Assembly: GCA_039111475.1 (NCBI GenBank)
Contig: JBCCIP010000007.1
Location: 79,917 to 143,916, forward strand
Reading direction: 5' to 3'
DNA: 64,000 nucleotides
From: JAUIET01 sp039111475
GTDB taxonomy: Bacteria; Pseudomonadota; Gammaproteobacteria; Pseudomonadales; JAUIET01
Shown: positions 50,750-59,142 of the stretch, one piece after another
Position numbering within the stretch: the stretch's first letter is position 1
Layout: each line of letters starts with the position of its first letter
The notes under the pieces: generated by a model
What the model was told of the DNA's origin: nothing
The model's database searches: none
What the model saw: the letters and a program-made list of their open reading frames with translations, nothing else
Translations under genes and position numbers: made by a program

Positions 50750-52009
50750 ATGGCGATGAACCAATACTTTGAATCACGTAGCAATAACTTCAAAAACGTC
50801 CCCGCTGTGCCCAAAAACCCAGATTCCGATAGCTATGATGTCGTTATCGTTGGGGGAGCAACCATGGGTTCCTGCACAGCCTGGTTCTTAGCCTCCAATC
50901 CGGATTTTACCGGGAAGATTCTTGTCATCGAAAAAGACATGAGCTATGAGAAATCCCAATCAGCCGCATCCAATAATTGCATGCGACAGCAGTTTGCCAA
51001 TCCCATCAATGTTCAGATCGGACTGTTTGCCGCGGATTTTGTGAATAATTTTCGTGAGAATCTGGGCGGCGGCCCCGAAGTACCGGAGCTGTCAGTTCGC
51101 GATTTCGGGTATTTGTACCTTTCCGATAACGCGGCTCTCACCGAGGTTTTAAAAAGGGACCAGAAAGTTCAGGTGGAAGCCGGTGCAGGCACAAGAATCG
51201 TCAGCGTGGAGGAAATTGCCGAAGCCTACCCATTTTTCAAATTGGACGATATAGAAGCAGGTAGCCTGAATACTGAGAACGAAGGCTACTACAACGCCCC
51301 TCTGATGGTGGAATGGTTGATCAAAAAATCAATCGAAAAAGGTGTTGAGTACATTCAGAACGAAGTTGCTTCGATTGAACGAGATGGGGATCTGATTACC
51401 GGGGTTACTCTTGTGTCCGGAGAAAAAATCTCTGCGGGTTCCGTGGTTAATGCTTCCGGTACAAAGGCTAGCAAGGTGGCCAAGCTCGCCGGACTGGAAC
51501 TCGAGATACAGCCTCGTCGGCGCTACACCTACATTTTCAAATCAGCGGCACCTCTTGTTATGTCCCTGCCGCTTACCATCGATCCCACTGGAGTGCACTT
51601 TCGCAGTTACGGTGACAATTATCTGGTTGGTTGCCCACCCATGGGAGAAGACAGCACGGTTGATGCAGACGACTTCAGTGCAGAGGAAGGCATTTGGGAG
51701 AAAAAAATTCACCCTATCATCTCCAACCGGATACCCCAATTCAAGAAAGTGGAAATCATCGACCACTGGATGGGGCACTACGATTTCAATCCGTTCGATT
51801 GCAATGTTGTTATCGGACCACATACAACGGTTCGCAATTTTCACTTCACCAACGGATCATCCGGTCATGGTTCCCAGCAGGGGCCAGCAGTTGGGCGTGG
51901 CGTGGCGGAACAAATCATTTACGGCGAATATCGCTCGATGGACTTGAGCGCCTTTAACTACGATCGGATTGCCAGTGGAGAACGGGTGATCGAGCGCGCC
52001 GTCATCTAA
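50750..52009 (+). CDS. FAD-dependent amine/amino-acid oxidoreductase (DAO family, FOXRED1/SoxB-like)
   Basis: 419 residues. YDVVIVGGATMGSCTAWFL is the FAD dinucleotide fold (G-G-A-x-M-G), then VIEKDMSYEKSQSAASNNCMRQQF, close to sarcosine-oxidase-like and FOXRED1 proteins; the C-terminal HFTNGSSGHGSQQGPAVGR closes the FAD site. Oxidises a secondary or D-amino acid. ATG at 50750, or 50756 with better spacing from AAAGGT. First gene of an operon: gaps of 24, 31 and 15 nt to the following three genes. Confidence 0.8.
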   Translation: MAMNQYFESRSNNFKNVPAVPKNPDSDSYDVVIVGGATMGSCTAWFLASNPDFTGKILVIEKDMSYEKSQSAASNNCMRQQFANPINVQIGLFAADFVNNFRENLGGGPEVPELSVRDFGYLYLSDNAALTEVLKRDQKVQVEAGAGTRIVSVEEIAEAYPFFKLDDIEAGSLNTENEGYYNAPLMVEWLIKKSIEKGVEYIQNEVASIERDGDLITGVTLVSGEKISAGSVVNASGTKASKVAKLAGLELEIQPRRRYTYIFKSAAPLVMSLPLTIDPTGVHFRSYGDNYLVGCPPMGEDSTVDADDFSAEEGIWEKKIHPIISNRIPQFKKVEIIDHWMGHYDFNPFDCNVVIGPHTTVRNFHFTNGSSGHGSQQGPAVGRGVAEQIIYGEYRSMDLSAFNYDRIASGERVIERAVI

Positions 52010-52033
52010 TCAGCGTATTCAAGGAGCCAAATC

Positions 52034-52912
52034 ATGAAACTCACTGGCGTATTACCCGCCCTGGTTACACCTTTTGACGAAAACAACAGGATCGACTTCA
52101 ATGCGCTGGAAAATCATATGGTGGCTCTGCGAAATGTCGGCGTTTCCGGTTGGGTGCCCTGTGGCTCAACTGGTGAATATTTTTCGATGTCGAACGAGGA
52201 ACGCGATGAGCTGCTTAGGTTCGTTAAGGATTTTGCCAACGATGACGAGGCCCTGATCGCGGGCACTAATGCTCCCGCTACCCGTGAGGTGATCGAAAAT
52301 ACTGAACGAGCGAAAGACATCGGTTACGACACCGTGTTGTTGGCGACCCCATTTTATACCCGACCCACGCAGCAGGAACTACTCCGGCATTATCAACGCG
52401 TGCTTGATGCGGTAGAGGTCAACCTCGTTCTTTACAACTATCCGCCAAAGGATGGAATCGAGATTTCTTTTGAGCTCCTGGACGCACTGGCCGACCACCC
52501 TCGCGTTATTGGTATCAAAGAAAGCTCCGGGATGCTTCAACGCGCGATCGATATACACACCCGCTACAAGGGACGCATCAACCTGATTTCCGGCTCAGAC
52601 GATATTGCGCTCGATTTCATGTTCTGGGGTGCCGATGCCTGGATTTGCGGCCCTTCGAACTGTATGGCAAGAGCGTGCTGTGATCTCGATCGCGCATACC
52701 GTGTAGGCGACTTCAATAAAGCTCGTGAGTTGATGGCAAAATTGTTCCGCGCGATGAACATTCTCGAGAACGGTAAGTTCGTACAGAAGATCAAATTTGG
52801 TTGTGAGCTACAGGGTACACCTGTGGGTGAGTGCCGCGCTCCGCTCGGCTCGCTAACGGACCAGGAAAAACTTGAATTCCGCGCGGCCATGGAGCCGATT
52901 CTAAGTGTTTAA
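52034..52912 (+). CDS. Dihydrodipicolinate synthase-like aldolase/deaminase
   Basis: 292 residues, (beta/alpha)8 barrel. PALVTPFDENNRIDF, PCGSTGEYFSMSNEERDEL (the GTTGE-type loop), Tyr134 in VLYNYPP and the Schiff-base Lys162 in VIGIKESSG. In this operon the most plausible reaction is that of 1-pyrroline-4-hydroxy-2-carboxylate deaminase (HypD/LhpC type), which turns oxidised hydroxyproline into alpha-ketoglutarate semialdehyde. Biosynthetic DapA is unlikely because of the neighbours. Confidence 0.8.
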   Translation: MKLTGVLPALVTPFDENNRIDFNALENHMVALRNVGVSGWVPCGSTGEYFSMSNEERDELLRFVKDFANDDEALIAGTNAPATREVIENTERAKDIGYDTVLLATPFYTRPTQQELLRHYQRVLDAVEVNLVLYNYPPKDGIEISFELLDALADHPRVIGIKESSGMLQRAIDIHTRYKGRINLISGSDDIALDFMFWGADAWICGPSNCMARACCDLDRAYRVGDFNKARELMAKLFRAMNILENGKFVQKIKFGCELQGTPVGECRAPLGSLTDQEKLEFRAAMEPILSV

Positions 52913-52943
52913 GCTAATAGCGGCGCGAAGGACTTATAGATAA

Positions 52944-54191
52944 ATGGAACGGATAGTCGTCATTGGCGGAGGTGTCATAGGGATAACGTGTGCACTCCAA
53001 CTGCAGCACGATGGTTATCAGGTTACGGTTCTCGACCCGGGCGCTGCTGGAGAAGGAGCAAGCTGGGCTTCTTGCGGATCTATCGCGGTCAGTGAAGTGA
53101 TACCGCTGTCCAAACCCGGTACGTTGATGCAGGCACCCGGATGGTTACTTGACCCACTTGGCCCGCTCACTCTCAGGGCGTCATCGTTGTTTGGCGTCTT
53201 ACCGTGGTTTTTGCGCTTTTTGCGCAACTCCCGGATGTCACGGATCTCCCGCATCAGCGAGGAGATGGCGCGTCTGGGCTTATCCGCGCGGTCGGATCTC
53301 AGAGCTTTTCTTGACCGTTATGACCTTTTGAGCCTGTTACGCTCGACACCGGTGATCGAGCTTTACGATACAGAAAAGGAACTTGAGCATGAGCGAACGT
53401 TCCACGATATGCGGCGCAATCTGGGCTTTCAATTGGAAGTGATATCGGGCTCTGTCGCCAAGGAGATGGAACCCGCCATTGCCGGAGACTTCGAGCGCGC
53501 AGTAATAATGCATGACTGGCGTTCGGTAGTGGACACTAAGCGCTTTGTGGTTGAGCTTCACCAGGCATTCGCAGCTAGGGGCGGCACGGTGGTATCTCAA
53601 AAGGCTGTCGGCTTCGATAGTGAGGCCACAAGAGTGACCGGTGTCAGAACTGGCTCAGGGACGACGGTGCATGGTGACGGGTTCGTTATATCAGCTGGGG
53701 CCTGGTCTAAAAAGCTTGCTGACGAGCTTGGTATACAGCTGCATTTGGAGGGTGTCATGGGTTACCAGTTAAACCTTACCGATCCTGGTGTGACACTGAA
53801 TCACGCGCTTATATACCCCAAGGGTGGGTTTGGAATAACACCCTTCGAAACCGGCCTAGCCATAGCCGGCAGCATTGAGTTCGCCAGGCTCGATGACGCA
53901 CCGAACTGGAAACGTGCCGACGTTCTTGCAGAAAAAGCAGAGCGCGTAATTCCAGGATTGCAGACTTGGGCTTCGGAGCGGCGGATGGGACGCAGGCCCT
54001 TAACTGCCGATACAAAACCGATAATTGGACAGGCGCACACCATTCCTAATCTGTTTTTTAACACCGGGCATGGCCAGCTGGGTCTGACACTTTGCGCAAC
54101 GAGCGCTAAATTGGTTTCCGATTTAGTGGCTGAGAGAACATCCAGCATTGACATATCCGCGTTCAGCCCGGATCGTTTTTTAGCTACTTGA
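52944..54191 (+). CDS. D-amino acid/D-hydroxyproline dehydrogenase (DadA/LhpB-like)
   Basis: 415 residues. RIVVIGGGVIGITCALQLQHDG is the FAD motif, GEGASWASCGSIAVSEVIPLS is the usual DadA second block, and MGRRPLTADTKPIIG with NTGHGQLGLTL closes the flavin site. Oxidises D-amino acids to imino acids and passes electrons to the respiratory chain. Next to a racemase-like protein and a DHDPS-like deaminase, the expected substrate is cis-4-hydroxy-D-proline or a related D-imino acid. Confidence 0.85.
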   Translation: MERIVVIGGGVIGITCALQLQHDGYQVTVLDPGAAGEGASWASCGSIAVSEVIPLSKPGTLMQAPGWLLDPLGPLTLRASSLFGVLPWFLRFLRNSRMSRISRISEEMARLGLSARSDLRAFLDRYDLLSLLRSTPVIELYDTEKELEHERTFHDMRRNLGFQLEVISGSVAKEMEPAIAGDFERAVIMHDWRSVVDTKRFVVELHQAFAARGGTVVSQKAVGFDSEATRVTGVRTGSGTTVHGDGFVISAGAWSKKLADELGIQLHLEGVMGYQLNLTDPGVTLNHALIYPKGGFGITPFETGLAIAGSIEFARLDDAPNWKRADVLAEKAERVIPGLQTWASERRMGRRPLTADTKPIIGQAHTIPNLFFNTGHGQLGLTLCATSAKLVSDLVAERTSSIDISAFSPDRFLAT

Positions 54192-54206
54192 AGTGAGGTC
54201 AGACAA

Positions 54207-55229
54207 ATGCGCTGGAAGCGATCACTTCAGACTGTCGATGTACATTGCGCTGGTGAAATAGGACGAGTAATCACTGGAGGGATGCTCGGAATACCCGGCG
54301 ATACGATGGCAGCCAAGCTCGAGCATCTCAACACTGTAGACGATGAGATCAGACGATTTCTTTGTTCGGAGCCCAGAGGCGGGCCGGCGGGATCATTTGT
54401 ACTAATCACTCCGCCTACCGTGGAGGAAGCCGATATTGGCATGATTGTGCTGCAGCCGGATCAAGCTCACGCAATGTCTGGCTCTAATGCCATGTGCGCT
54501 GTCACGGCAATACTAGAAACTGGCATGAAGGAAATGAACGAACCGAAAACCGTCATTACCTTAGACACAGCTGCCGGGCTCGTCCAAGCGACTGCCGATT
54601 GTGTCGACGGCAAGGTGAGCCGGGTCAGCCTAGAAATGCCGCCATCATTTGTTGTAGAAAAAGGTGCTGTGATTGAAGCGCCAGATTGGGGCCCGGTGCA
54701 TTATGATCTGTGTTATGGAGGCGTATTCTACGCCTTGGTCGATGTAGAGCAGCTCGACCTTTGCATTGTTCCCGAGAATGCACGTGAGCTCGCCACACTT
54801 GGAGTAACATTGCTAGAGCACATCAAAAAGGACACGCGAATTGCTCATCCTGAAACCCCTGAGATAAACGGTGTTGCCTACGTAATGTTCAGGTCAGACG
54901 AAACTGATGGCGCCGTTCGCACCTGCACCACACTGCCGCCTGGTAGAATCGATCGTTCACCCTGCGGTACGGGCTCAAACGCAAATATGGCCGTACGCTA
55001 CTTCGATGGTCGAGCAAAACCAGGTGACGAGGTCATCTCCCGTTCAACCATTGGTGGTGAATTCACTACTCGCTTTCTTGAAGAGGTCCAGGTGGGGCCC
55101 TACAAGGCAACTCGCAATCGAGTCTCCGGCCAAAGCTGGATATACGGAATCTCACAGATCGGGCTGGATCCGACCGATCCATTTCCTAACGGATTCGTTT
55201 TGTCCGACACCTGGGGCCGCCCGGCATAG
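54207..55229 (+). CDS. Proline racemase superfamily: 4-hydroxyproline epimerase or 3-hydroxyproline dehydratase
   Basis: 340 residues. VDVHCAGEIGRVITGG and NTVDDEIRRFLCSEPRGG open the fold. The two catalytic positions are Ser91 in HAMSGSNAMC (where racemases have Cys) and Cys253 in SPCGTGSNANM. Family knowledge: Cys/Cys pairs are racemases and 4-hydroxyproline epimerases, while Ser/Cys or Thr/Cys pairs are found in trans-3-hydroxy-L-proline dehydratases and in some epimerases. The D-amino acid dehydrogenase next door favours epimerisation; the Ser favours dehydration. Last gene of the operon. Confidence 0.8.
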   Translation: MRWKRSLQTVDVHCAGEIGRVITGGMLGIPGDTMAAKLEHLNTVDDEIRRFLCSEPRGGPAGSFVLITPPTVEEADIGMIVLQPDQAHAMSGSNAMCAVTAILETGMKEMNEPKTVITLDTAAGLVQATADCVDGKVSRVSLEMPPSFVVEKGAVIEAPDWGPVHYDLCYGGVFYALVDVEQLDLCIVPENARELATLGVTLLEHIKKDTRIAHPETPEINGVAYVMFRSDETDGAVRTCTTLPPGRIDRSPCGTGSNANMAVRYFDGRAKPGDEVISRSTIGGEFTTRFLEEVQVGPYKATRNRVSGQSWIYGISQIGLDPTDPFPNGFVLSDTWGRPA

Positions 55230-55412
55230 CTCAGCTGATACAATCACCTCACTAATTGAACGATCTCTAGGAGCGCAATCGGTAGAGTACGATCAGCGCG
55301 TAATTATACATTCTGAGCGTCGCTTGATGAATTCGTTATGATGCTGGTTCGACAGTATATCTCGGATATTCACCTATTCAAACTCGAATCCGATCAAGTA
55401 TGGTGGGGTTAT

Positions 55413-55865
55413 TTAGGCAACGACCTTCTTCATAATCCCGGAAAATGACATCACCGCGGTGTTGTTGCTCTTTAGAACGCCTCTCGCAAACATTAACTTA
55501 CCACCCTCCTTCATGACCTCGCCTGTACCATGTATGAAAGATCCAACGCGACACGGAGCCATGAAATCCGTTTGCAAATTGACAGTTGCTACTTTAAGCC
55601 CATCAAAACTGGCTGATCGCCTGCAAATATCCCACATAAGTATATCGATGAGAGTCATCAACGCACCCCCGTGAACCAAGCCAATGTAATTTCCGTGGTG
55701 AGCCTGAGTATAAAATCCTACACCGGGAGGGCCACCTTTTGGTCTAGTGTAAAAAGGGCCTGCAAAATCGCTAAAGAAATCAGGAAAGGGATCTTCGGAA
55801 AGTATCCACCCTTCTTGCGGTGGTTGCATTTTTTTGTTTGCTGCAATCCAATCAGAAATATCCAA
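55413..55865 (-). CDS. PaaI-type hotdog thioesterase
   Basis: 150 residues. GLVHGGALMTLIDILMW is the PaaI thioesterase active-site turn (HGG with Asp in the helix) and VNLQTDFMAPCRVGSFIHGTGEV the conserved long strand. Hydrolyses an acyl- or aryl-CoA. Convergent with the hydroxyproline operon across 180 nt in which I see nothing. Confidence 0.8.
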   Translation of the reverse strand: MDISDWIAANKKMQPPQEGWILSEDPFPDFFSDFAGPFYTRPKGGPPGVGFYTQAHHGNYIGLVHGGALMTLIDILMWDICRRSASFDGLKVATVNLQTDFMAPCRVGSFIHGTGEVMKEGGKLMFARGVLKSNNTAVMSFSGIMKKVVA

Positions 55866-55978
55866 AAATCAGCCTCTTTCTGTAGCCGCTGAACACCGGG
55901 CCTTTAGGTTGCAATCAATCACTGGGATCTGAACCAATGTTCTTATTGTTGACTAAGTTTATCATACGAACATTTGAT

Positions 55979-56302
55979 CTATAACCACCGTTCAACGTGT
56001 CCACAATGATAGGGGCGCTCCATATACGCACCTTCGAAGTCATTTAGATGTTCGAATTCTTGTTCCCAAACATAGCTCCAAGGAAGGCAATCTGCCTGAT
56101 TCCAGAAAACGGGCTAAGCTCGACTAATGACGCAGTTGATTGCACTGTCATAGCCCAGTAGCTTTTCACATCTGTAACCTGCAAACGTATCCACAAGGTA
56201 ACGAATTTTTGAAGAGTCATCGCAGGAGGCGAAACATATATAGTCTGGGACTTCAAGCTTACATGCCTGCGCGCTTGGTATATAGATATGAATTTGACCA
56301 CT
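55979..56302 (-). pseudogene. Hypothetical gene interrupted by one in-frame amber codon
   Basis: A 107-codon frame from ATG at 56300-56302 to TAG at 55979-55981, broken only by TAG at 56114-56116. The first part reads GQIHIYIPSAQACKLEVPDY and ends LLGYDSAINCVISRA; in the same frame the second part continues PVFWNQADCLPWSYVWEQEF and ends ERPYHCGHVERWL. Both halves look like one cytoplasmic protein rich in Trp, Cys and His. A nonsense mutation is the simplest view. The remaining sequence of 55866-56588 holds nothing else I recognise. Confidence 0.45.
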
Positions 56303-56553
56303 CATTATCATTGAAGCTTTGGTCGCGGAACAGGTTATCCAATCTTGAACAATAATCATGAGGCTTTCTTCTTATGACAAGTGCCGATGCCTGATGACAA
56401 GATCACTCCCAGCATAAGTGTCTTCACATCATTGACAATATTTCTGCCTGACGGGGCAAGGTGGTGCGATTAACGTATTTGATGGGCAGATGCGATAATT
56501 CGGTTTCTACGTAACCCTAAGAATTAATGCGCTAAGAAGAAGCGTGCTCAGGC

Positions 56554-56586
56554 AGGCGTGAAATGTTCGACCTGACCCCCCCTATG
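56554..56586 (+). repeat. 33-bp dispersed repeat, copy B
   Basis: Partner of the element at 49618-49650, 27 of 33 identical, same orientation (core GACCTGACC). The two copies bracket the LysR-hydroxyproline-thioesterase block. Confidence 0.5.
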
Positions 56587-56588
56587 CA

Positions 56589-56603
56589 TTTACACTGTGT
56601 AAA
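56589..56603. promoter_or_regulatory. Palindrome before the TPR gene
   Basis: TTTACAC-T-GTGTAAA, perfect, 18 nt upstream of the ATG at 56622 and directly before its GGAAGG ribosome-binding site. Operator-like; regulator unknown. Confidence 0.4.
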
Positions 56604-56621
56604 AGATCGGAAGGCTGCGTC

Positions 56622-58007
56622 ATGGAAAACAAGACACATTTCCTGGTTGACACGTTAAAGCACAAGGGCATTCTGGTTGTATTAAGTGCTTATCTGGCCG
56701 CCGCCTGGGTGCTATTGCAGGTGGCAATCGCAATCGAGACAACACTGGCGCTGCCAAACTGGGTCGATAGGGTGACGCTGTTTGCCCTTGCTACCGGCCT
56801 TCCGTTTGTATTGCTGTATGCATTATTGCGTAAAGATAACCGGCTCGATTCGTCGTCTACAATAGATCATGCTTCTGTCACGCCAAGCGTGGCGCTATTG
56901 CCCTTTGAATCAACGGATGAGCTTACGGAAGTCAGCGCAAAAACAGACTTAGGTGACGGCTTACTGGCGGTGCTGGGCCGGGCAGACGAATTATGTGTTA
57001 CCAATGCCGCTGACGGGGAAAAGCTCGATACTGATTTCAACCTCACTGGCAGGTTGAGCGTGAACGCGGATCATATGCGGTTTTCTATCCAGCTCCAGAA
57101 TAATCGAACCAAGCGGCACTTGTGGTCCGACAACTACACAGTCGATCCTAACCCCGCTTCGGGCGAGCGCAACGATTTACTTAGAAAAATAGCAATGCAA
57201 GTATGCGCAGAAATCACTCGTGCACAAGGTGAATCCGCGCAACGGCGAGACATTGCGGAACTGGATGCCGAAGAATGCTATCAACGGGGCAAAGCACAGA
57301 TTATGTTTAAGGGTTGGAGCCCATCGAACGTAAAGCAATCGTCTGATTTGTTTCGAGAGGCGATTCGCAAGCAGCCAGAATTTGCAAAAGCGCATGCTAT
57401 GTTAGCGCTCACTTTAGGACTGGGTCAGAAGTTTTCGTACTTTCGAGGCACAGAGGAAGTTATCCATGAGTCACTTGCCGCAGGCAAAAAGGCGCTACAG
57501 TTAGCGCCCGATTCTTCGGAAGTGCTAGGGTACGTGGGTTGCGCCTACTCTGACCTGGGAAAGCAGGCAATGGGGCTACCCATCCTGGACAAAGCGATTG
57601 AATTGGACAAGGCAAACGCACAGGCTTACGCGGCCTTAGGTGCTGCTAAAATCGTCACTCATAGCGTCGATGAGGGGGTTAGCGATCTGGAAAAAGCCAT
57701 TGATCTTCTGCCCATCAACACAGGTAACGCGTTTTGGAAAACTGCGTTGGCCAGTGGTTACCTGCTCCAAGGTCGTTTGAATGACACCTTGGCTATGGCT
57801 CAGCAAGCAGTGAAAGACGACGTTAGCTTTTATCCGGCCTGGGTTACGCGAGCCATTACGCTCGCCTTACAAGGCGAGAATGAAGCCGCGAAAGACGCTT
57901 TTCAACAGGCGCTGGATTTCCATCCAGGCTTGGATCAGGAAGAGGTCGAAGGATTTGCGGGCAGATCCTCGCTGCAAGTTTTGCAGGCTGCGGGCATCTG
58001 GGCATAA
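56622..58007 (+). CDS. Membrane protein with TolB-N-like and TPR domains
   Basis: 461 residues. Two N-terminal helices (LVVLSAYLAAAWVLLQVAIAI, LFALATGLPFVLLYALL), then VTPSVALLPFESTDEL, with the LLPF motif of the TolB-N/FlgO-like domain often found in adenylate-cyclase and CadC-type proteins, and VNADHMRFSIQLQNNRTKRHLWSDNY. From about residue 240 on come four or more TPR units (AKAHAMLALTLGLG, SEVLGYVGCAYSDLGKQ, AQAYAALGAAKI, AWVTRAITLALQGENEAA). No N-terminal effector domain. Probably a scaffold; the palindrome upstream suggests regulation. Confidence 0.65.
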   Translation: MENKTHFLVDTLKHKGILVVLSAYLAAAWVLLQVAIAIETTLALPNWVDRVTLFALATGLPFVLLYALLRKDNRLDSSSTIDHASVTPSVALLPFESTDELTEVSAKTDLGDGLLAVLGRADELCVTNAADGEKLDTDFNLTGRLSVNADHMRFSIQLQNNRTKRHLWSDNYTVDPNPASGERNDLLRKIAMQVCAEITRAQGESAQRRDIAELDAEECYQRGKAQIMFKGWSPSNVKQSSDLFREAIRKQPEFAKAHAMLALTLGLGQKFSYFRGTEEVIHESLAAGKKALQLAPDSSEVLGYVGCAYSDLGKQAMGLPILDKAIELDKANAQAYAALGAAKIVTHSVDEGVSDLEKAIDLLPINTGNAFWKTALASGYLLQGRLNDTLAMAQQAVKDDVSFYPAWVTRAITLALQGENEAAKDAFQQALDFHPGLDQEEVEGFAGRSSLQVLQAAGIWA

Positions 58008-58090
58008 ACAAAGGCACAAGGTAGAGCGTATCGTTACGAATGGCATAGCCGTCTTCAGCAATCATTATCTGAGTTTGTACTGCTTGCGAA
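58005..58090 (-). pseudogene. Internally deleted fragment of a YHS lipoprotein gene
   Basis: Minus strand reads QTQIMIAEDGYAI followed directly by RNDTLYL. The intact YHS lipoprotein at 15553-16047 has QTQVMIASDGYAI and, about 85 residues later, AIHNDKLYL. The nucleotide match is also close (ATGGC-TAGCCGTC and CAATCATTA blocks). So this is a decayed paralogous copy joined across the repeated Tyr/Trp-Ala-Ile codons. It lies between the TPR and AraC genes. Confidence 0.55.
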
Positions 58091-58114
58091 CTGGCCCTTT
58101 TGCTCGATTGGTTT

Positions 58115-59035
58115 ATGCTATCGGGAGTGGACAATTTCGCCAGCACAACACTGTTCAATTTCGTTGCACAACAGCTGAGCACGAATGAGAGCAACGCGTT
58201 CGCCTCAAATCGATTTGAAGGGAAAATAGAGAGTCAGCGTAAAACTGAGTTATTGGAGCACGCGCTGAATGCGCTGGGCGCGTCGGCCCTGATTTCGATT
58301 GGCCAGGGCATTCGCGGGGAGCAATCAGACCCTACACTGGCAGTACTCCTCCGAGCCGACACGCCCAATGATCTAATGCAGCGTTGGCAGCGGCTTGAGC
58401 GATATTACCATGGTAAACATCGCACACGCACTATTGACTCGACTCATAATCTGCTGCGTATAGAGCATTACTCCACCACGCGAAAAAACCCTTCCGCTGG
58501 GGAAGACTTATTGATCGCTGGCCTACTCAGTGCCTTACTTCAGCTCGTAGGCTGTCGATATCTCACGTTGGGAATTGGCGACCCCAACATTCGGTTTATA
58601 GACCAGGACCATATTGTTGGAGAGGCGCACACGCCCCATCACACATCCGTATGGACCATCCGCTGGCAATCGTTCCAGCCCAGCGTCCAGCTCGTTCCAC
58701 GCAGACCCGGTGCGACCTCGGTCTCTGATCGTCTCGCGGCGCTAATCGCATCCGATCTCTGCAAACACTGGCGCGTAAGTTTGGCCGCCGCAGAGTTGGC
58801 TCTGTCGACACGATCATTGCAGCGGTCGCTGGAACGCGAACACACGTCTTTCCAGGCCATTCTCCGAAAAGTACGCGCTGAGCAATCGGCCGCGCTGCTT
58901 GCAAAACAGTCGCTGAGTCTGGCCGAAATTGGCTACACCTGTGGCTTCTCAGATCAAGCGCATTTCAGCCGTGAATTTAAGTTGCGCTTCAATATGGCGC
59001 CATCAGAGTTTGCGGAAATAGACACGGCGCACTAG
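58115..59035 (+). CDS. AraC family regulator
   Basis: About 306 residues. The N-terminal 190 residues resemble the arabinose-binding-like ligand domain of the OruR/ArgR-type AraC proteins (DLMQRWQRLERYYHGKHR, VGCRYLTLGIGDPNIRF). The C-terminal 100 residues hold two HTHs: RVSLAAAELALSTRSLQRSLEREH and SLAEIGYTCGFSDQAHFSREFKLRFNMAPSEF. The ATG at 58115 is used; a TTG at 58100 is possible. Likely controls the SDR gene that follows. Confidence 0.85.
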   Translation: MLSGVDNFASTTLFNFVAQQLSTNESNAFASNRFEGKIESQRKTELLEHALNALGASALISIGQGIRGEQSDPTLAVLLRADTPNDLMQRWQRLERYYHGKHRTRTIDSTHNLLRIEHYSTTRKNPSAGEDLLIAGLLSALLQLVGCRYLTLGIGDPNIRFIDQDHIVGEAHTPHHTSVWTIRWQSFQPSVQLVPRRPGATSVSDRLAALIASDLCKHWRVSLAAAELALSTRSLQRSLEREHTSFQAILRKVRAEQSAALLAKQSLSLAEIGYTCGFSDQAHFSREFKLRFNMAPSEFAEIDTAH

Positions 59036-59142
59036 CGCGGTTGGCGAACTTGATGCGCAGTAATTGGCGTGATTATTCAAGACAACGCATTGTGAGCTGG
59101 CCAAACTTGGCTAACTCGCAAAAAACCGATGGGGTGTTGAAC

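Noticed and set aside
51411..51947. 178-codon plus-strand frame within the FAD oxidoreductase gene
   Set aside because: Shifted frame of a strongly supported gene; composition rich in Arg, Ser and Thr without motifs.
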